NCBI RefSeq assembly: GCF_052857255.1
Contig: NC_135497.1
Span: forward strand, 195,210,006 to 195,274,005
Length of the DNA: 64,000 bases
From: Amblyomma americanum
Taxonomy: Eukaryota > Arthropoda > Arachnida > Ixodida > Ixodidae
Direction: 5' to 3'
Below, piece after piece: positions 1 through 11,259 of this stretch (position 1 is the first letter of the stretch; every line of letters starts with the position of its first letter). A model generated the notes under the pieces. That model searched no databases. It saw only the letters and a program-made list of their open reading frames with translations, and was not told where the DNA came from. The position numbers and the translations under genes were made by a program.

Positions 1-480
1 GTCATAATTATGCCAACATATTTATGGGTTTATTAGAAGAACAGTTTCTTGCTAAACACCCATTGAAACCATTTTACTGTAAGAGGTTCATTGATGACAT
101 TTTTCTCATTTTGCAACACGGTGAAGCAGGACTTCTATCATTCATCTCTAATTTTAATAACACGCATGAGGCCATTGTTTTCTCTCATTCTTACTCGCCA
201 ACCACAATTACTTTTCTACGTATGACAGTGGCGAACTTGGCACTGATTTATACCGGAAACCCATAGTGACAGTCATCTTAAACACTGGAAGTCTAGAAGT
301 CATCCGCTTTAAACGAATATGTTCTGACGAGCGCCACTTCGAACGAAACTGTACCAACCTCCAGAACGCACTGATTAAACGAAAATACCGAACGCGACTA
401 AAAAAACGATGCGCTAGAACGCGCAGGCCTTCTTGACCGCGAAGCACTCCTCAAAGCAGGAAAGCAACCATCCGATCTAT
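1..480 (+). pseudogene. PLE reverse transcriptase, C-terminal fragment
   Basis: The open frame at 24-266 contains the RT catalytic box in the form R-F-I-D-D-I-F-L-I (around residues 21-29), preceded by the 'ANIFMG' type stretch that usually sits upstream of it in PLEs. After 266 the frame breaks. The matching 'DLYRKP' and 'RICSDERHFERNC' stretches continue in other frames to about 420. Only the last quarter of the RT is in the window. Function when intact: target-primed reverse transcription of the element RNA. Confidence 0.75.
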
Positions 481-601
481 CACAAACCAACCTGGTACTA
501 ACCAACAAAACATCGGTCCCAAACGTCGCGGGCATTTTTTTTTAACACCATGTCATTCTCATTCAAAGTGATCGACTCGAGCACACTTTTCAAGCTCAGT
601 A

Positions 602-934
602 ATGGCTCCCAGCACTGCGTTTAACTGTAATGTAAAAATTCGGGGTAATTACTCATGTGATACTAACAAGGTAATCTACATGCTTGAATGTTCAATCTGT
701 AAAATTCAGTATAGTGGCCAAACTGAAACATCGTTCAGATATCCTTTTAATTATAATAAATCTCATTGCAAGACACTGCCCAACCTTCTTATTTCTAAAC
801 ATGTAAACACTACTAAGCACCCTTCTGAAAAAAAAATTCAAGTAACTTTACTGGCATCATCAAATCCCACCATGAACGCGAAGTTCGTGAATGACTCCTG
901 GTATGCAAGTTTAATACTGTTCCTTGTGGTCTGA
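602..934 (+). pseudogene. PLE GIY-YIG endonuclease fragment
   Basis: The 110-codon frame has the GIY-YIG layout: V-I-Y-M-L-E-C then, about 12 residues on, Y-S-G-Q-T, then an arginine-bearing helix (S-F-R). In PLEs this domain nicks the target. The first codons follow a degraded linker, so this is the C-terminal domain of the broken RT polyprotein, not a separate gene. The end at 932-934 is a premature stop. Confidence 0.7.
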
Positions 935-1682
935 ATGAAAACGTTAGGAAGCTAACTTGTCTCTCCTCCAAACCGCATTACCTCATAGTATCATATCCCA
1001 TAGTCTCTCACGGGACGTTAGGTTTCATCTACACTGATCTTCATTTTTTCCGCTTTTCCACTGTTTGCCTCGGTTTCGTTTTCTCTGCGTAACCAACATG
1101 GCGGGACAGTTTTCGGAGCGCCAGAAGATGGCGCTGCGCATTTCGCATATCTAGGGTGTTTGGATTTCCGCTCGCCTCCTCTTACAGGGTGGGGACACAC
1201 TTTGTACCACCCTGCGCCGCCGTTTCCCCCTCGCGGCAGTGTGTTGGGTTGCACGCCCCGGTCGCGTACGGCGCGCTGTGCGTTTGGCGTGATTTTTTTT
1301 CTGTCGGGTGCGACTGCAATAATGCGACTGAGTTGGAAATAGTCACTATATAGTTGTTTCGCTCGTGGCAGCAGCTTTTTGGCACTTCTGAGTGTCGTTT
1401 ATGAAGTTGTCGTCGCTTCATCTAGACGGCATTCGAAAAGCTATAACGGACTGCTACGCTCCCCAGTCAGTGGCTGCACTGAAAAAATGACAGTAGTTAT
1501 TTGGTCTTCCTTCATGGCCGTAAGTTGGAGCACCAGATCTGCCGAATTCGGCAGATTTATGCTGTATCTGTTGTTCGAAATTAAGGACTATATACAAGGG
1601 CCGAAGTTTCTCGGGTGCCGCCAGCATCGCGGATGATGTGCTTGTCAAATGTAACTATTTTTTGTGTTTTCCATGCAGTAAT

Positions 1683-1810
1683 AGACCTTTTTAGCATACC
1701 CGATTTACCGGAGTCCGGCTGCGCACCCGCAGTGGCTCCTCTTGACCCCCACAATGCTACTGCGCATGCGTAGGAGAGGTCCGGCAGACCGGTATTCGAA
1801 AAGCGTCTAA
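1683..1810. repeat. short hairpin repeat, possible MITE
   Basis: The two ends match imperfectly as inverted repeats: AGACCTTTTTAGCATACC on the left, and on the right (reverse complement) AGACGCTTTTCGAATACC, each followed within about 10 bases by a CCGG block. Length about 125 bp. No clear target duplication. The rest of 1000-2092 has no gene I can support; it is GC-rich up to about 1300 and otherwise featureless. Confidence 0.35.
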
Positions 1811-2096
1811 TGTCAAATATCACTTCCAAACAGTCCGACGTCACACTATTCCGGGGTGGACAGCTGAGGACACGTCTGAAACCAAATGGTCATGTTTTCT
1901 CAACTGCTTCCCTTAGTGGCTTGTTCCGCAATAAAATGCAGACGGGTGAGTTTCCCTCTGGACGCTGTTGACTACATGTAGATTTTTGATACGATGCGAT
2001 GACATCTTACTGATTCGTAGTTACTAAGTAGCCTCATTTGAGGACACATTTAACTATTTTGTTTTTATATATTTTATTTTCAAAATTAAAAGAAGC

Positions 2097-2476
2097 TGTA
2101 GCACCCCTCGTTCCGCGCTCGGCTCGCAGGCCATGACACGCGGCGCCGGACAAGAAAGAGGAAGATGGGTTGACATCGTGCACTGACACCGCACAGCACA
2201 CGGGCGCCTTAGCGTTTTTATGGGGGAAAAACGCTAAGGCACCCGTGTGCTGTGCGATGTCAGTGCACGTTAAAGATCCCCAGGTGGTCGAAATTATTCC
2301 GGAGCCCTCCACTACGGCACCTCTCTCTTCCTTTCCTCTTTCACTCCCTCCTTTATCCCTTCCCTTACGGCGCGGTTCAGGTGTCCAACGATATATGAGA
2401 CAGATGCTGCGCCATTTCCTTTCCCCAAAAACCAATTATTATTATTATTACTAGGCCGCCGCAGCGCGAGCAGCGC
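2097..2476 (+). repeat. 5' LTR, first part (interrupted by a SINE)
   Basis: Bases 2097-2171 and 2451-2476 align with 11261-11366 of the 3' LTR (shared blocks CTCGGCTCGCAGGCCATG and GGCCGCCGCAGCGCG). The SINE lies between them. The remainder of this LTR is displaced to about 8841-8900 by LINE A. Only a few differences separate the two LTRs outside the insertions. Confidence 0.85.
2172..2450 (+). mobile_element. Ruka-like SINE, 5'-truncated with inverted duplication
   Basis: Bases 2226-2450 are the body of the tick tRNA-derived SINE seen again at 13.5, 16.7 and 17.0 kb (shared blocks such as GTGCTGTGCGATGTCAGTGC and the 3' CGCCATTTCC), ending in an (ATT)n tail at 2435-2450. The tRNA head is absent. 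Instead the first 44 bases (2177-2220) are an inverted copy of 2226-2269, giving a hairpin with a 5-base loop. It interrupts the 5' LTR of the Ty3 element. Confidence 0.8.
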
Positions 2477-2551
2477 TTCGAATTCTGCCACGCGACACGC
2501 AGGTGTCGGCGAACAGCTGTCTTCGTCACTGCCTGCCTGCTTCGTATCCTG

Positions 2552-3757
2552 GTGGTGCCGGGCGTTTCTTTTGGTGAGGCCATTGGTGAGGGTAGCTCTG
2601 CTTACTCGGGTGATGTAAAAAAGGTTGTCGGCGCGCTGTGTGCAGGCATGTCTTTCACCTCCCCTGGAGGAGGCTCGGCAGCCGGGTTCGCCAGCCTGCC
2701 GGCCGACAGCTTGTCTTTGAATTCATTTCTAAAAAATGGTGTCAATTCAATTCCCGTGGCGCTTGTACCGATAGGAGATGGAATTTTCAAAATGAAGAAT
2801 CCGAAAACAATACAGCAACTGAAAAGTCTAACCAGTCCCTATCTCGACATCTCTGAAGTGCGACCTTTCAGGAGGCGTGTCATTGTTTGTAAGTCGGCAA
2901 ACATTGAGTGTGTGTCGAATCTGCTCCGGTGTAATACCTTCACTTCTCTGCCGGTTAAATCCTTCATTCCTGAGCAGCTTAAGTGCACTAAGGGCATTGT
3001 ACGTGGAGGGGACCCGTCATCTTCAATTCAAGAAATTTTGGAGGAGTTCCAGGATGCCAGGGCGGGAATTATTTTTGTATACCGCTGCTCTCGCGAGATG
3101 GCTGGATTGCGTGTTGCAACGGAGTCAGTCATAACAACTTTTGCTGGTCGCACATGCCCCTCGGAGTTGAAGGTTTGGCCAATTGTCTACCGTGTAGACC
3201 CGCTGCATCCTCGACCCCTGCAATGCACCAACTGTTGGAGGTTTGGACATAGTTCTAGAGCCTGTAAGTCGGCGACTAGACGCCGGGTGTATGGTGAAGG
3301 CCACTCTTCCGACAGCTGCACCGCTGAACAACCAAGCTGTTGTTTATGCAATAACAGTCATTGAGCCGATGATGCCACTTGTGAAAGTCGGTCTCAAGAG
3401 AAAAGTTTATTGGAATTAATTGGGCAGAATCGCTGCTCACGAGCAGACGCTTATGCGCTCCTTAACCGCAGGAAACATTCATATGCCAGCATAGTGCGTT
3501 CCTCTACTCCTGACCTCGAGGCCACATTGTCGGCCTCAATAGTGGCAACCGTCGAAAAAGCACTCTCAGTTGTGGTCGAGCGCATGCTCAGCAGCTTCAC
3601 GCAGGCGTTGTCTGATATTGTTGCAAGTCAGGCTGTTTCTCAACCTCAGCTTGTAGTTCCACGAGCAACAACACCACAGCAAGCCTGTGCTCAAAGTTTC
3701 ATTGCCAGGTCATCATCCCAGGTGCCGTCTCATGTGCCGCCTCTCGATCGACAGTGA
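2552..3757 (+). pseudogene. LINE A ORF1 (Gag-like nucleic-acid binding protein)
   Basis: One frame runs from 2552 to 3757 with a single internal stop (TGA at 3362-3364). The first 270 codons hold an RNA-binding region followed by a zinc knuckle C-X2-C-X4-H-X4-C (C-T-N-C ... H ... C, around residue 225). A second knuckle has lost its first cysteines, and a third straddles the internal stop. The C-terminal part (3410-3757) is a low-complexity region rich in Ser, Val and Gln. In I-like elements this protein coats the RNA and carries it to the nucleus. Start at 2552 is only the frame limit; the true ATG could be 2647. Confidence 0.75.
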
Positions 3758-4404
3758 TCGACAGTAAGTCTCTCGATCGACAGTAAGTCTTTCTCGCAAC
3801 ACTGTTTGCCCTAATGACGTAGAAATGGCTTGCCCTACGCAGAAGCGTCGTGCCTCAACCTCTCCTCCTAAGTCCTCCGTTCCCCAGATAAAGACCAAAA
3901 AAAGGCTCTCCTAGTGTATCTTCCAAGTCAGATATTCTTCAAGAGGCTGTTTCAGCCTCCATTCTCAAATAGGCACCATGGCGGGTATAAAGGTTCTACA
4001 ATGGAATTGCCGCTATATTGCATCTTCTCTTCCTGATAAAATTCTTCTATCTTCCCATAACCTAGATATCGTGCTCTTGCAAGAAACTTGGCTATCCCCT
4101 ATTAAGTCATTTTCTTTAAACAGGTTTCGTGTTTTCCGTGAGGACCGCATAAATGGTAGGGGCGGCGGGTTGGTGGCCATGATTTCGTCAAAATTGTGTC
4201 ACCGGCCATTAATGACTAAAAAGTAATGGATTCTGATAGCGAGCTTCTAGCTACAGATCTCACTTTGCCGCACTGCGCTACTGTCACAGTCGCAAACGTC
4301 TATTTTCCAACTGGAGTAAGCAGAACAGACCACCTAGAAAGTTTACTTGCAAACTCTAGCAGGGCAATCATGGCAGGGGACTTCAACTCGCATCACGTCG
4401 TCTG

Positions 4405-5306
4405 AGGTTCCTATTATAGTGATTCACATGAACATATGTTATGGCCATGGAAGCATGCTCCCTCTCACATCCGATTACGTGCTTACACCACTCTCATTCG
4501 ACCTAAAATTTAATATGCTTCGGCTGTTTGGGACCCTCATCAAGCATATTTAATAAATAACATCAAATCACTGCAGAATCGCGCAGCTTGTTTCATCTAC
4601 TCTGGTTATTCACGTCATACCAGCATCACAGCCTTGAAGAAACGAACTGATCCGCAAGATCTATATCTCCGTCGTAAAGTTGCTCGCTTATCACTTTTCC
4701 ATAAACTATCATCACTCAACGCTTCATAATCACTTTTTTTTCTTTGCCTTCTTCTATTTTTGACCGCCGCGACCATCCGTTTAAAGTTAAGCGCTTGTCA
4801 TGCCGTACATCTAACTATGCACATTCATTCATTCCACGCACTATAACCAACTGGAACGCTCTCCCTTCAGATGTTGCTACCACCACTGATTCGGAGAAAT
4901 TTTATAAACTAATATCTGCCACTACTTCTGCGTAGCATATTCTAGTACATTGTTAACTTACCAGTGCATTAGGTTTTTGTCTTTTATTTCTGTTATTGAT
5001 GATTCTCGTTGTTTTCTTTTCATGCTGTTGTGGATAGACATTGTATAACTTGTATTAACTTTACTGTCTGCTGCTCTGTTAATGTTTCCGTTTCTTGTCA
5101 TTAACGCTTCAATGTTTAATTATGTCGGTTTTGTGTTTTTATTCCAAGGATCCATGTGCTTTTATCTGTTTTTTGTTTGTAGTTTCTTGAAGTTTTGGCT
5201 TATTTATTTCTTTTGATTACTTGCCTGTACCGCCCCCCCCCCCTATGTAATACCCTCAAATTGAGGGCATTTAGGGGCATTTTGTATAAATAAAAATAAA
5301 TAAATA
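4405..5306 (+). mobile_element. CR1-like LINE 3' fragment nested in LINE A
   Basis: Bases 4470-4935 translate, with shifts, to the end of a CR1-type RT ORF: 'YTTLIRPK', 'YASAVWDPHQ', 'QNRAACFI', then 'RTITNWNALPSDVATTTD' before the stop at 4933-4935. A 3' UTR of about 350 bp with a C-tract (5231-5242) ends in AAATAAATAAATAA at about 5293-5306. It replaces roughly 25 codons of the LINE A endonuclease, so insertion came with a target deletion rather than a duplication. Confidence 0.75.
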
Positions 5307-7135
5307 ACCTTTATCCGAAGACACTCGCGCTCAGTTCTCGATTTGTCTTTGGCAGCAAGAGGAGTAGGTATAGAGGCGTGGTCCTCAATTGACTGTGGCA
5401 CATCTAGTGACCACCTGCCAATTACTTTCACCATATTGGTGAGCCCCCTCCGAGATCATAGTTCTGCCCGAAAATTAGTTAATCTTGCAGCCTGCAAATC
5501 ATTTTTGCGCGCCTCCCTTACATCTGATCCTTGTTCATGTAGGACCGACAGGGCTCAGCGAGTGTTTTCTTCAGTTTTGAAGGCTACGGAGAGCTCCCAG
5601 TTCACTGTGCATTCTGCTATTTGCAATAAATCGCCATCCCCATGGTGGAATGACGCGTGTGAGACAGCTTTCCGTCGTAGGAAAGCAGCGTGGAGGACCC
5701 TTTCGCATAATCAGAGCCCGGTAAATTGGATCAACTACAAATTTTTCTCGGCCTCGCGTTTAAACGAACTATAGCAAAGGCAAAGGATGACCACAATCAA
5801 AATTTGAACACATATTTGTCAAACCCCAAAAATAGGAAGGCTTTGTATCGTTTTATGGAACGGAATGTGAACTCCTCAGCCATGCATTTAACCAGCTCGG
5901 TAGCGCTCTTTCCAAATGAGGCGAAAGATAAGTTAGAGCGAATTGCTCACGGGCTTGCTTCACGCTTTCAGGAGCAGCGTAGAGTCCCTCTGTTCGCCCC
6001 CTACCCCTGCTCCGACTATGTTTTCGTTGACAAATCAGAGTTAGCAACTTCAGTTTCTTTAATGCAATCCTCAGCTCCGGGTTGGGATGGTGTCACCGTC
6101 GGTATGTTGAAAATCTTAGCGCCAGACTTCACTCAGGACCTCCTCGATCTGGTCAATACATCATTGGAAACTGCATGGTTGCCGCACTCCTGGAAGGTGG
6201 CGAAAATAATATTGCTCTTAAAAGATACAGAGAAAGGCTTCCATATTGATAACATTCGGCCGATAGCTCTAACGTCAATTTGGTAAAACTCATGGAAAGA
6301 ATTGTGCGCAGCCGCCTATCAGCGCATGTTTCAGAAGTCAACGCATTCAGCTCTGCCCAGATTGGCTTTTGCCACGGATGCTCCATATGGTCTGCCCATG
6401 TCGATTTAGAGAGAAAAGTCAGCCTTGCTATGCGCAAGAAAGAAGCATCAGCATTAGTGACGCTTGACATTGCTAAAGCGTACGACAGTGTTGTATATTC
6501 GATCCTTCTCTCTAAATTGGCGTTATTACGCTCGCCGTACTACATTTATGCATGGATCCGCGAATTTTTATCAGGACGGCAGTTCTTTTGCTCCGACAGT
6601 TCCTTCACCTCAGACACCTATGCTCAAACCAGAGGCGTGCCACGAGGGTCTGTACTTTCGCCACTTCTATTCAATCTGCTGATGAGCGACATTCCAGTAC
6701 ACCGTGATGTTACAGTATATGTTTATGCACATGACATAGCCTTCTTTGCTTACGCAGCAGACATTCATGCCCTATATCGTTCTCTACAGGATTACCTCAA
6801 TGCGCTAGAGATTTGGCTGGATACAATAAATTTGGTATTAAATGTGCACAAAAGCAGCGTGCTAGTTTTTAAAACCAACATGCCTTTATATATATCGCTA
6901 CACTATAGCTCGGACAGCATGCCTCAGGTGGAACCTTTGAGGTACCTAGGCGTCATTTACGATGCTAGTATGGATTGGCGGCCCCACATCAAGACTAACG
7001 TTGAGAAAGGTGAGCGTGCACTAGGTAAGCTACTACGAATAAGTAATAGAAAAAATTTGGCATGCGTCGGGACACGCTTGTATTTCTGTGCAAAGCCTAT
7101 GTCAGACCCATTTTGGAATTTGGCTGCATACTTTT

Positions 7136-7468
7136 TTTCTGGCTCCCCTAAATATAAGCTTCATACGTTGCTGCTGTTAGAAAGGCGCGAACTGCGCCTC
7201 TGCCTATAGATCTCCCTCAATCAGTTTCCACCACAGTTCTGTACTTGGAGGCTCGTATTCCCGACCTTAACTCCCGTTTTGACCTTCTAACTGTCAGAAC
7301 TTTCTGGCTCCCCTAAATATAAGCTTCATACGTTGCTGCTGTTAGAAAGGCGCGAACTGCGCCTCTGCCTATAGATCTCCCTCAATCAGTTTCCACCACA
7401 GTTCTGTACTTGGAGGCTCGTATTCCCGACCTTAACTCCCGTTTTGACCTTCTAACTGTCAGAACTTT
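7136..7468 (+). repeat. 165-bp tandem duplication inside LINE A
   Basis: Bases 7136-7300 are repeated directly at 7301-7465 with essentially no differences; both start TTTCTGGCTCCCC. The unit is 165 bp, exactly 55 codons. It lies between the RT and RNase H domains. The near identity suggests the duplication is recent relative to the decay of the host element. Confidence 0.9.
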
Positions 7469-8840
7469 TTTGCGGGCAATTGAGTCGGCTCCTAGTGTGG
7501 CTACTCCTATTTTCGTCTCGCACCCAGCCCTCTTTCTCACTCCTCATTGGCCAAGGTTCCACCACCCTCAAGCTGTTATTACTCAGAACCTTTTATCCAA
7601 CATTGGTGTGGATCTCAATTTTGTGCGCAGAGTTGGTTGGGCAGCGTCCCCTGTGGATATTACTTTTGATTATATTTTCCCACCTAATGCGAAGCATCTG
7701 CCTTCAAGGGCATTAAATGGACTCCTCTTTGATCACCTTGCCCATTTCCCGGCTCATACTGTGATTGCTACAGATGCGTCTGTGGCCGGCCAGAAGCCAG
7801 CGGTTGGCATCTTTTCAGCCTCTCTCTCGTGGAGCTTTTCGGTTAGAGTCCCGGATTACACAACCATATCTATAGCAGAGTTTATGGCTCTTGGGCTGGC
7901 CGCTTTGAAAATTCCCACAACTGTTTCTCAGGTGATATTCCTCTCAGATTGTCTTTCTGTTTTGTTGGCGCTGGAGTCCACACGAAACGCTATTTTGAGA
8001 CGCTCACTGAGGTTTTTTATTCCTGAATTGGCGAAAGAGGTGCGCTTCGTTCGGATACCAGGCCACTGCGGTATTTCACAAAATGAAGCAGCAGACTTTT
8101 TGGCAAAATCAGCTCTAAATGCACCTGTTGCCTGTAGCGTCCCTAACCCTGTTCTTTTCGGAATGACTCGATTTCAGCGTTTTCAGTTTATAACCGCCAC
8201 GTGCAACGGTCCCTTACTCTCTACTGTTGGCTACCAACATCTCATGTACCCATGGAAGGCTCGTGCGTGTAAAACCCGGCAGTGTGAGGTAGCGATGACA
8301 CTCATGCGGTGCAGGATTCCCCGTATAAATCTTTACTTATGTAGATGCGGGTTCAGTCCCACAAACCTTTGTGCGGCTTATGGTGAAGTCGAGAAATTGT
8401 AGCATTTCCTACTCGCTTGCCAGAGGTTTGCACATCAGAGGAGAGCACACCTAGAAATTCCCATTACAAAGTTGGGTCTCACTTTGTCTGTTCCCCTCCT
8501 CCTCTCTTTCGGCGCGAGCGCCAGGGGTTTTGCATTGCATCAAGTTTGCGAATACCTCCACAATTATATAACAGCTACCGGCAGATTCCCTCGCTAATTG
8601 TTTCCAAAATTCCCGCATTTAAAAGAGCGTTTGGGTATTTTCATATATTTAATTCTCAGATATTCGTTCCCGATATTTTGTTCTTTTCTTTTCTGTTTAA
8701 TTACTCTCAAAATTTCACCCAAGGCACAATCATTAGCTTGGCACGAGTTTATCCTATTCTATGAGGTCTCCCCCAGTGAACCCTCGCCAATCCCCCGTCG
8801 CGGGTATGTGCCATGTCACGAGGGCAACAACAACAACAAC

Positions 8841-8900
8841 AATAAACAGTTCGAATCTCTACGCTGTGGGAGCTGGTTCTTCCTCGCCTTAGCTCCGACA
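8841..8900 (+). repeat. 5' LTR, last part
   Basis: From about 8847 to 8900 the sequence matches the last 60 bases of the 3' LTR (ACGCTGT...GAGCTG, then CCTCGCCTTAGCTCCGACA). LINE A separates it from the first part. The LTR ends in CA at 8900. Confidence 0.85.
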
Positions 8901-8904
8901 GATT

Positions 8905-8922
8905 TGGCGACCCGGCTTCGAA
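8905..8922 (+). promoter_or_regulatory. primer binding site of the Ty3 element
   Basis: TGGCGACCCGGCTTCGAA begins four bases after the LTR end. It has the expected TGG start (complement of a tRNA CCA end) and a T-arm-like TTCGAA. The tRNA species was not identified. Confidence 0.6.
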
Positions 8923-8943
8923 TACGCAACCCCATCCTCCTCC

Positions 8944-9799
8944 ATGGATTCCGCTGGCTCTTCCGCCCTACCTACCGGCAGCGACACGCCCCAGAACGCT
9001 CGGCTTCTAGGTGCTTCGGTGGCCACGTTCCAGCCAGTCAGCCTGCCACGATTTTGGCCCAACAGCCCCCGCGCCTGGCTCTTGTAGGCCTGAGGCGCAT
9101 TTCCAGCTGCGACGTGTCATCAGCCAGGAGACCAAGTTCCTCTACCTCGTGTCGTCCTTGCCTCCTGACGTCGCTGAGGACTTGGTGGACGTCATCAGCT
9201 CACCGGACTCGGCTGCACCCTTTGACACGTTGAATGCGGCTATCATCGACCGCAAGTCAGCGTCCGAGCGCAGCAAACTCCAGCAGCTCCTCGGCGCTAC
9301 AGAGCTTGGTGACAGCTGCCCTTCGCAGATCTTCCGTCGCATGCGCCAGCTTCCGGGAGACTCCGCTGCTCAGCACGACCCACTTCTGCGTGAGTTGTTC
9401 CGTCTTCCCCAACACATGGTCACCATCCTCGCAGCTGCTGGTGATGTTTCATTAGACAAGCTCGCTGAACCCGCTGACCATGTTGCGGACTACTCACGGC
9501 TCCCCAACGTCAGCTCTGTGGCCAGTCCGCCTCCAACTACTGCCGCAGACTCCCAGCTTGCCAGCATCGAATGTCGACTTGATGCTCTTGCCAGGCGGCT
9601 CGATGTCCTCGCGCCTTTGCCGCGCCGTTCTCCGCCGGGGTTCAGGGCACATCGCCGCTCCCCGGAATCTCAACTATCCGACGCGCGGCCAGCCATCTCG
9701 CCCTCGGCTGTCTGCTGGTACCACCGTATTTTCGGCAGCTCTGCTCGCAAGTGCACACAACCGTGCTGCTGGTCGGTAAACGCTGCGACCGGCCACTGA
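8944..9799 (+). pseudogene. Ty3/Gypsy Gag polyprotein
   Basis: The ATG at 8944 opens M-D-S-A-G-S-S, 44 bases after the LTR. The frame is broken near 9085 and continues in the frame read at 9011-9799. Typical Gag sequence follows ('FLYLVSSLPPDVAEDL' around 9138-9185, then 'LRELFRLPQHM' around 9390). It ends with a degenerate zinc-knuckle-like motif C-W-Y-H ... K-C-T-Q-P-C near 9712-9765. Gag normally forms the capsid and packages the RNA. Confidence 0.8.
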
Positions 9800-11259
9800 C
9801 GGCGGCAAGTGGTGCGGGTGGACGGACATGCCGCCTCTTTTACGTCTCGGACAAGATTACTGGTACTCGTTTCCTGGTCGACACGGGAGCACAAGTCAGC
9901 GTCATAGCGCCTCTTGGTCAGATCGCCGTCGCGACGAACAGGCCTCCCCGCTCCAAGCGATCAACAACTCGCCCATTCGCACGTACGGCCCACGGTACCT
10001 GACGCTTAACCTCGGATTGCGCCGCACGTTTCGCTGGATCTTCATTATCGCTGACGTCTCGCAAGCTGTTCTCGGCACGGACTTCCTCAGTTTCTTCAAC
10101 CTAGCCGTCGACATGCAAGCTCATCGCCTTATAGACCTCAGCACGCTCCTCTTCGTCAACGGCGTACTCTCCACCACTGCGGCGACGGGGCTTCGCGCTC
10201 TCGTCCCTGTTTCGTCGTATGCGAAAGTTATGGCTGATTTTCCCAACCTCACAAAGCCGCATACCAGAGAGTCACCGGTGAAGCGCTCGATCACTCACCA
10301 CATCGTGACTTCGGGGCCTCCGGTGTTTGCTCGCCCTCGCCGTTTGTCGGGAGAACGCCTCGCTATCGCTCGCCGTGAGTTCGAACACATGCCGGAACTC
10401 GGTATAGTATGTCCTTCCTCCAGCAACTGGCCATCGCCACTTCACATGGTGCCACAGAAAGATCCGGGCGACTGGAGACCATGTGGAGATTACCGCGCCC
10501 TCAGCGCTCACATTTTACCAGACAGCTATCCATTTCCTCACATACAGGACTTCACATCAACTCTGGCTGGGTGCATGATCTTCTCTAAAATTGACTTAGT
10601 GAAGGCTTATCATCAAATTCCTGTGCAGCCCGCTGATATTCCGAAGACGGCCATTGCCACACCGTTCGGCCTCTTTGAGTATGTGCGGATGCCTTTTGGC
10701 TTGCGCAACGCCGCAAAGACTTTTCAGCGAGCTGTCAACGAGGTTACGCGAGACCTCGACTTCGTGTTCGCTTACGTCGTTGATCTCCTCGTAGCAAGTT
10801 CATCCGGTACTGAGCATGAAGCTCATCTGCGCGCCCTCTTCCACCGACTGGATGATAATGGGCTCGTCGTCAACCCGAACAAGTGCCTCTTTGGCGTATA
10901 GCTACAATAGAGTTCCTCGGCCACCTTGCATCTCCACAGGGCATTTGGCCTCTCGACAGCAAAGTCAAAGCCATTCAAGATTTTCCCGCCCCCACTCAAA
11001 AACCTCAGAGAATTCTTGGGCCTCCTGAACTGTTATCGCCGCTTTCTCCCGAAGTGCGCCTCTTTCCTGAAGCCTCTGACTGATCTGGTCGTGGCTGCTG
11101 AGCGCCTCAAACCAGCCTACATTGCCACTCCTCTGCCCGTCGGCCCTACACTCGCTGTCGCTTCGACTGCGCCACCATTGTGCGCAGCTTCCTCCAAGCA
11201 CATCCGCTGGGCGAATCCTCTGGTTTCGCTCTACAAGGGGGGTGGGAGGGGGGGGGGGG
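9790..11259 (+). pseudogene. Ty3/Gypsy Pol, internally deleted (protease - RT - integrase tail)
   Basis: Protease: [10 protein letters not shown] at about 9868-9900, with the catalytic D-T-G. After a frameshift near 9960 the RT runs in the frame of 9828-10901: '[11 protein letters not shown]', '[15 protein letters not shown]', '[16 protein letters not shown]'. The catalytic box is Y-V-V-D rather than Y-V-D-D (changed codon 10779-10781). Beyond 10898 the frame shifts through 'FLGHLASPQGI' and 'FLGLLNCYRRFLP' up to 'LKPLTDL' (about 11083). The next residues, 'AERLKPAYIA', belong to the integrase C-terminus. RNase H and the integrase core have been deleted. Confidence 0.8.

Larger units (their letters stand above)
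1..1000 (+). mobile_element. Penelope-like element, 3' portion, degraded (PLE A)
   Basis: The tail of a Penelope-like retroelement enters from the left edge. The first 270 bases read as the end of a PLE reverse transcriptase. Traces of the downstream linker follow to about 520, including a 'RICSDER' type stretch. Bases 602-930 read as a GIY-YIG endonuclease. Domain order RT then GIY-YIG on one strand is diagnostic of PLEs. The copy has stops and frameshifts and is inactive. It is a different, more divergent family from the PLE at 21.4 kb. The 3' end is not sharp; I place it near 1000. Confidence 0.8.
3978..8402 (+). pseudogene. LINE A ORF2 (endonuclease - reverse transcriptase - RNase H)
   Basis: Broken polyprotein. 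Endonuclease: 3978-4400 starts M-A-G-I-K-V-L-Q-W-N-C-R and has the L-L-Q-E-T-W box and A-G-D-F-N-S-H-H (about 4373-4400, after a frameshift near 4215). It resumes at 5307 with the S-S-D-H-L-P box near 5415. RT: 5726-7209, with S-A-P-G-W-D-G-V, L-D-I-A-K-A-Y-D-S-V and V-P-R-G-S-V-L-S-P. The catalytic box is Y-A-H-D instead of Y-A-D-D (H at 6730-6732), so activity is lost. A 165-bp tandem duplication at 7136-7465 follows. RNase H: 7410-8402, with T-D-A-S, A-E-F-M-A, S-D-C-L-S and N-E-A-A-D carrying the four acidic residues. Confidence 0.82.
2477..8849 (+). mobile_element. I-like non-LTR retrotransposon (LINE A)
   Basis: A nearly full-length LINE sits in the 5' LTR of the Ty3 element. TTCGAAT occurs at 2477-2483 and 8850-8856 and is the likely target duplication. 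Order: 5' UTR, ORF1 with zinc knuckles (2552-3757), ORF2 with APE-type endonuclease, reverse transcriptase and RNase H (3978-8402), 3' UTR, and a CAA-repeat tail (8825-8845). RNase H after RT places it in or near the I group; the exact clade is inference. Both ORFs have stops and frameshifts, and a CR1-like fragment replaces part of the endonuclease. Confidence 0.85.

Noticed and set aside
8817..8850. CAA repeat as an independent microsatellite
   Set aside because: It sits exactly at the 3' end of LINE A and is best read as that element's tail.
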